Shown: positions 5,434 through 7,037 of the stretch, piece after piece
Numbering within the stretch: the first letter of the stretch is position 1
Layout: every line of letters begins with the position of its first letter
DNA from: Acidiferrobacterales bacterium
Lineage (GTDB): Bacteria > Pseudomonadota > Gammaproteobacteria > Acidiferrobacterales > Sulfurifustaceae
Direction: 5' to 3'
Assembly (NCBI GenBank): GCA_015492195.1
Contig: WGFP01000017.1
Span: forward strand, 1 to 7,037
Length of the DNA: 7,037 bases
Position numbers and translations under genes: made by a program
The notes under the pieces: model-generated
The model's database searches: none
What the model was told of the DNA's origin: nothing
Seen by the model: only the letters and a program-made list of their open reading frames with translations

Positions 5434-6875
5434 GGCCGCCAGACCAGATCCAGTTCCCGCGCCGCTCTCACTTCGTCCAGACGTTTCACGGGCAAACGAT
5501 GGGGCGCGGTCTTGACGAGTTCGGGGTCCGCGCGCACCTCCTCGGCGATTTCCTTCATGGCGGCGACAAAGCCGTCCAGTTCTTCTTTGCTTTCGGTCTC
5601 CGTCGGCTCGATGAGAAAACACTCCGGAACCAGCAGGGGAAAATACGTCGTGGGGGCGTGATACCCCTTGTCCAGCAAACGCTTGGCCACATCCATGGCC
5701 AACACGCCGGTTTCTTCCTTAATTTTTCTCAACGTCAGAATAAATTCATGGGCGGCGCGACGCGTGGGGTAAGCCGCCTCGAAACCGGCCTTGGTTAACT
5801 GTGCCATCAGGTAATTGGCGTTCAGGGTGGAAAATTCCGCAACCCGGTGCATGCCTTCGCGCCCGAGCAGGCGGGCATACACATAGGCGCGCAACAGGAC
5901 CCCGGCGTTGCCCATGTGCGCCGAAAGACGCCCGATCGACTGGGGACGGGTCTTCTCCGTCATCCAGTGATACTTGCCTTGGGTCACGCCGACGATGGGA
6001 AGAGGCAGAAACGGCTCCAGGCGTTCGCACACACCCACCGGTCCGGCACCGGGCCCGCCGCCGCCGTGCGGGGTTGAAAAGGTCTTGTGCAGGTTCAAGT
6101 GGATCACGTCAAACCCCATGTCGCCGGGTTTGACTTTTCCAAGAATGGCATTCAGGTTGGCGCCGTCGTAGTACAACAGTCCGCCGGCGTCGTGAATAAT
6201 TTTTTGTACTTGCTGGATGTCTTTCTCAAAGACGCCCAGGGTGGACGGATTGGTAAGCATCAGGCCCGCGGTCTTTGGGCCCACCGCGGCACGCAATGCC
6301 TCCAGATCGATGTCCCCCTCGTTGTCCGTGGGGATCTCGCGCACGGTATAGCCGCACATCACCGCCGTCGCCGGATTGGTGCCGTGGGCCGCGTCGGGAA
6401 CCAGAATTTCGGTGCGCGCCGTATCATTCCGCGATACGTGATAGGCGCGGATCATGGCGACGCCGGCGAACTCGCCCTGCGCCCCGGCCAGTGGCGCCAG
6501 AGATATGCCTTTCATGCCGGTCACGTCTTTCAGGATTTCCTGCAGTTCATACAGACAGGCGAGGAACCCCTGGCCGGTGGACTCGGGCGCCGAGGGATGA
6601 CGCGCGAGAAACGGTGGTAACATCGCGAGCTTGTTGCACGCCCGCGGGTTGTATTTCATGGTGCAGGAACCGAGCGGATAGAAATGGGTATCGATGGAGA
6701 AATTCTTCTGGCTCAAACGCGTATAGTGGCGCACCGCCTGCATCTCGGACACTTCCGGCAACAACGGCGGCTTTGCGCGCCGGAATTTTTTCGGAATGTC
6801 CTCGACTTTCGGTTTATTCAACGGCGCCTGTGATGGGTTGCGACGGCCGGGTTGTGAATGTTCGAATATCAACAT
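5430..6875 (-). CDS. gcvPB: Glycine dehydrogenase (decarboxylating) subunit 2, P-protein beta subunit
   Basis: This complete 481-residue protein is the PLP-bearing half of two-subunit glycine decarboxylase. With GcvPA it decarboxylates glycine and passes the aminomethyl group to lipoylated GcvH in the cytosolic glycine cleavage system. Visible motifs are the N-terminal MLIFEHSQPGRR, PLGSCTMKYNP (67-77), DAAHGTNPATAVMCGY (161-176), NPSTLGVFE (209-217) and YYDGANLNAI (235-244). The PLP-lysine motif HLNLHKTFSTPHGGGGPG (259-276) has K264 as the Schiff-base lysine. Length and order of motifs match full-length GcvPB. The ATG at 6875 matches the conserved N-terminus, and an in-frame TGA lies 12 nt upstream; the Shine-Dalgarno is weak. 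The obligate partner gcvPA, usually directly upstream, is not recognisable in the 160 bases left in the window. The TAG stop (5430-5432) overlaps the stop of the convergent SulP gene. No glycine riboswitch is evident upstream in the visible part. Confidence 0.95.
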   Translation of the reverse strand: MLIFEHSQPGRRNPSQAPLNKPKVEDIPKKFRRAKPPLLPEVSEMQAVRHYTRLSQKNFSIDTHFYPLGSCTMKYNPRACNKLAMLPPFLARHPSAPESTGQGFLACLYELQEILKDVTGMKGISLAPLAGAQGEFAGVAMIRAYHVSRNDTARTEILVPDAAHGTNPATAVMCGYTVREIPTDNEGDIDLEALRAAVGPKTAGLMLTNPSTLGVFEKDIQQVQKIIHDAGGLLYYDGANLNAILGKVKPGDMGFDVIHLNLHKTFSTPHGGGGPGAGPVGVCERLEPFLPLPIVGVTQGKYHWMTEKTRPQSIGRLSAHMGNAGVLLRAYVYARLLGREGMHRVAEFSTLNANYLMAQLTKAGFEAAYPTRRAAHEFILTLRKIKEETGVLAMDVAKRLLDKGYHAPTTYFPLLVPECFLIEPTETESKEELDGFVAAMKEIAEEVRADPELVKTAPHRLPVKRLDEVRAARELDLVWRP

Positions 6876-6900
6876 GTTTCTAGTTCACTTATAACCACAC

Positions 6901-7037
6901 TCATTCCTTTTTATCGAGTCCCCGTATGGCGCGCCCGAGCACCGCCAGGCTTTGGGCGAGCGCCCCGAAGGGGTCGCGCGCAGGGAAGCGCGCGACTGGC
7001 CCACGAGGCAGGATGCCTCGTTGGGACAGCGCCGGGC
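6901..7037 (-). CDS. Possible C-terminal fragment of an unidentified upstream gene (partial)
   Basis: A minus-strand frame enters from the window edge and runs 44 codons to a TGA at 6901-6903, 25 nt before the gcvPB start. Its last residues read FGALAQSLAVLGRAIRGLDK-KE, a plausible amphipathic helix with a charged end. It does not resemble the C-terminus of GcvPA. The upstream half (LSQRGILPRGPVARFPARDP) is encoded by three perfect inverted repeats and may be a fortuitous reading through a palindromic element rather than true protein. The spacing to gcvPB would suit an operon. An opposite-strand frame from an ATG at 6925 is also open but lacks a ribosome binding site. Confidence 0.3.
   Translation of the reverse strand, partial: PALSQRGILPRGPVARFPARDPFGALAQSLAVLGRAIRGLDKKE
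6963..7025. repeat. Cluster of three perfect inverted repeats (hairpins)
   Basis: Three hairpins follow one another. CCCC-GAA-GGGG occupies 6963-6973. An 8-bp stem TCGCGCGC with loop AGGGAA occupies 6974-6995. An 8-bp stem ACGAGGCA with loop GGA occupies 7003-7021, extendable by three C-G pairs (7000-7002 with 7023-7025) across one bulged T. On the plus strand the last two expose GGA in the loop. There is no T-run, so it is not an intrinsic terminator. It could be a dispersed palindromic repeat, an RNA-protein binding array or part of a structured RNA; the window ends before its limits are clear. Confidence 0.7.

Noticed and set aside
5430..6883. Several plus-strand frames of 65-202 codons inside gcvPB
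   Set aside because: Arg/Pro/Ser-rich shadows of a clearly coding opposite strand with full GcvPB motifs.
6869..6904. An 11-codon minus-strand mini-frame (MSVVISELETC) overlapping the gcvPB start, a possible leader peptide
   Set aside because: The purine-rich AAAGG sits directly against its ATG, too close to serve as a ribosome binding site, and there is no Gly-codon enrichment or attenuator structure.
6925..7037. Plus-strand frame from the ATG near 6925 running off the window
   Set aside because: No ribosome binding site, Arg/Gly/Pro/Ser-rich composition expected from reading through GC palindromes, and it overlaps the minus-strand frame.
6876..7037. Possible glycine riboswitch ahead of gcvPB
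   Set aside because: The visible hairpins do not resemble the conserved glycine aptamer architecture, and a frame may continue to within 25 nt of the start.

Overview
The window is about 7 kb of dense, moderately GC-rich bacterial DNA. It reads as ordinary chromosomal housekeeping sequence, with no phage, transposon, CRISPR or tRNA/rRNA content. The two-subunit-type glycine decarboxylase (GcvPB), the proteobacterial-type DgkA, a SulP/STAS anion transporter and a LETM1-like mini membrane protein together suggest a gammaproteobacterium, perhaps a Chromatiales- or Acidiferrobacterales-like lineage. The lineage is inferred from protein style only.

Left edge (1-537): the first 83 codons of a minus-strand gene that runs off the window encode a very basic cytoplasmic N-terminus followed by a membrane segment. 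A divergent intergenic region of 286 bp separates it from the next gene.

Centre-left (538-3505): a full-length YyaL/SPATA20-family thioredoxin-domain protein (plus strand) is followed by a 125-residue single-membrane-span LETM1-like protein (plus strand). That gene converges on dgkA (minus strand). The two stop codons share the palindrome TTAA, so there is no intergenic space.

Centre-right (3506-6875): dgkA and a SulP-family transporter with a C-terminal STAS domain diverge from a 107-bp shared promoter region. The transporter converges on gcvPB (minus strand), again with the two stop codons overlapping (CTAA).

Right edge (6876-7037): upstream of gcvPB is a short reading frame that may be the end of another gene. 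It lies across three perfect inverted repeats, two of which form GGA-loop hairpins on the plus strand. This edge is the least explained part of the window.

The genes do not form one pathway. dgkA (phospholipid recycling), the LETM1-like protein and SulP are envelope functions; gcvPB belongs to one-carbon/glycine metabolism. The recurring structural theme is tail-to-tail gene pairs with overlapping stops and no visible intrinsic terminators. The main biochemical oddity is that DgkA appears to lack the metal-binding glutamate equivalent to E. coli Glu28. I did not find a convincing new multi-gene system.
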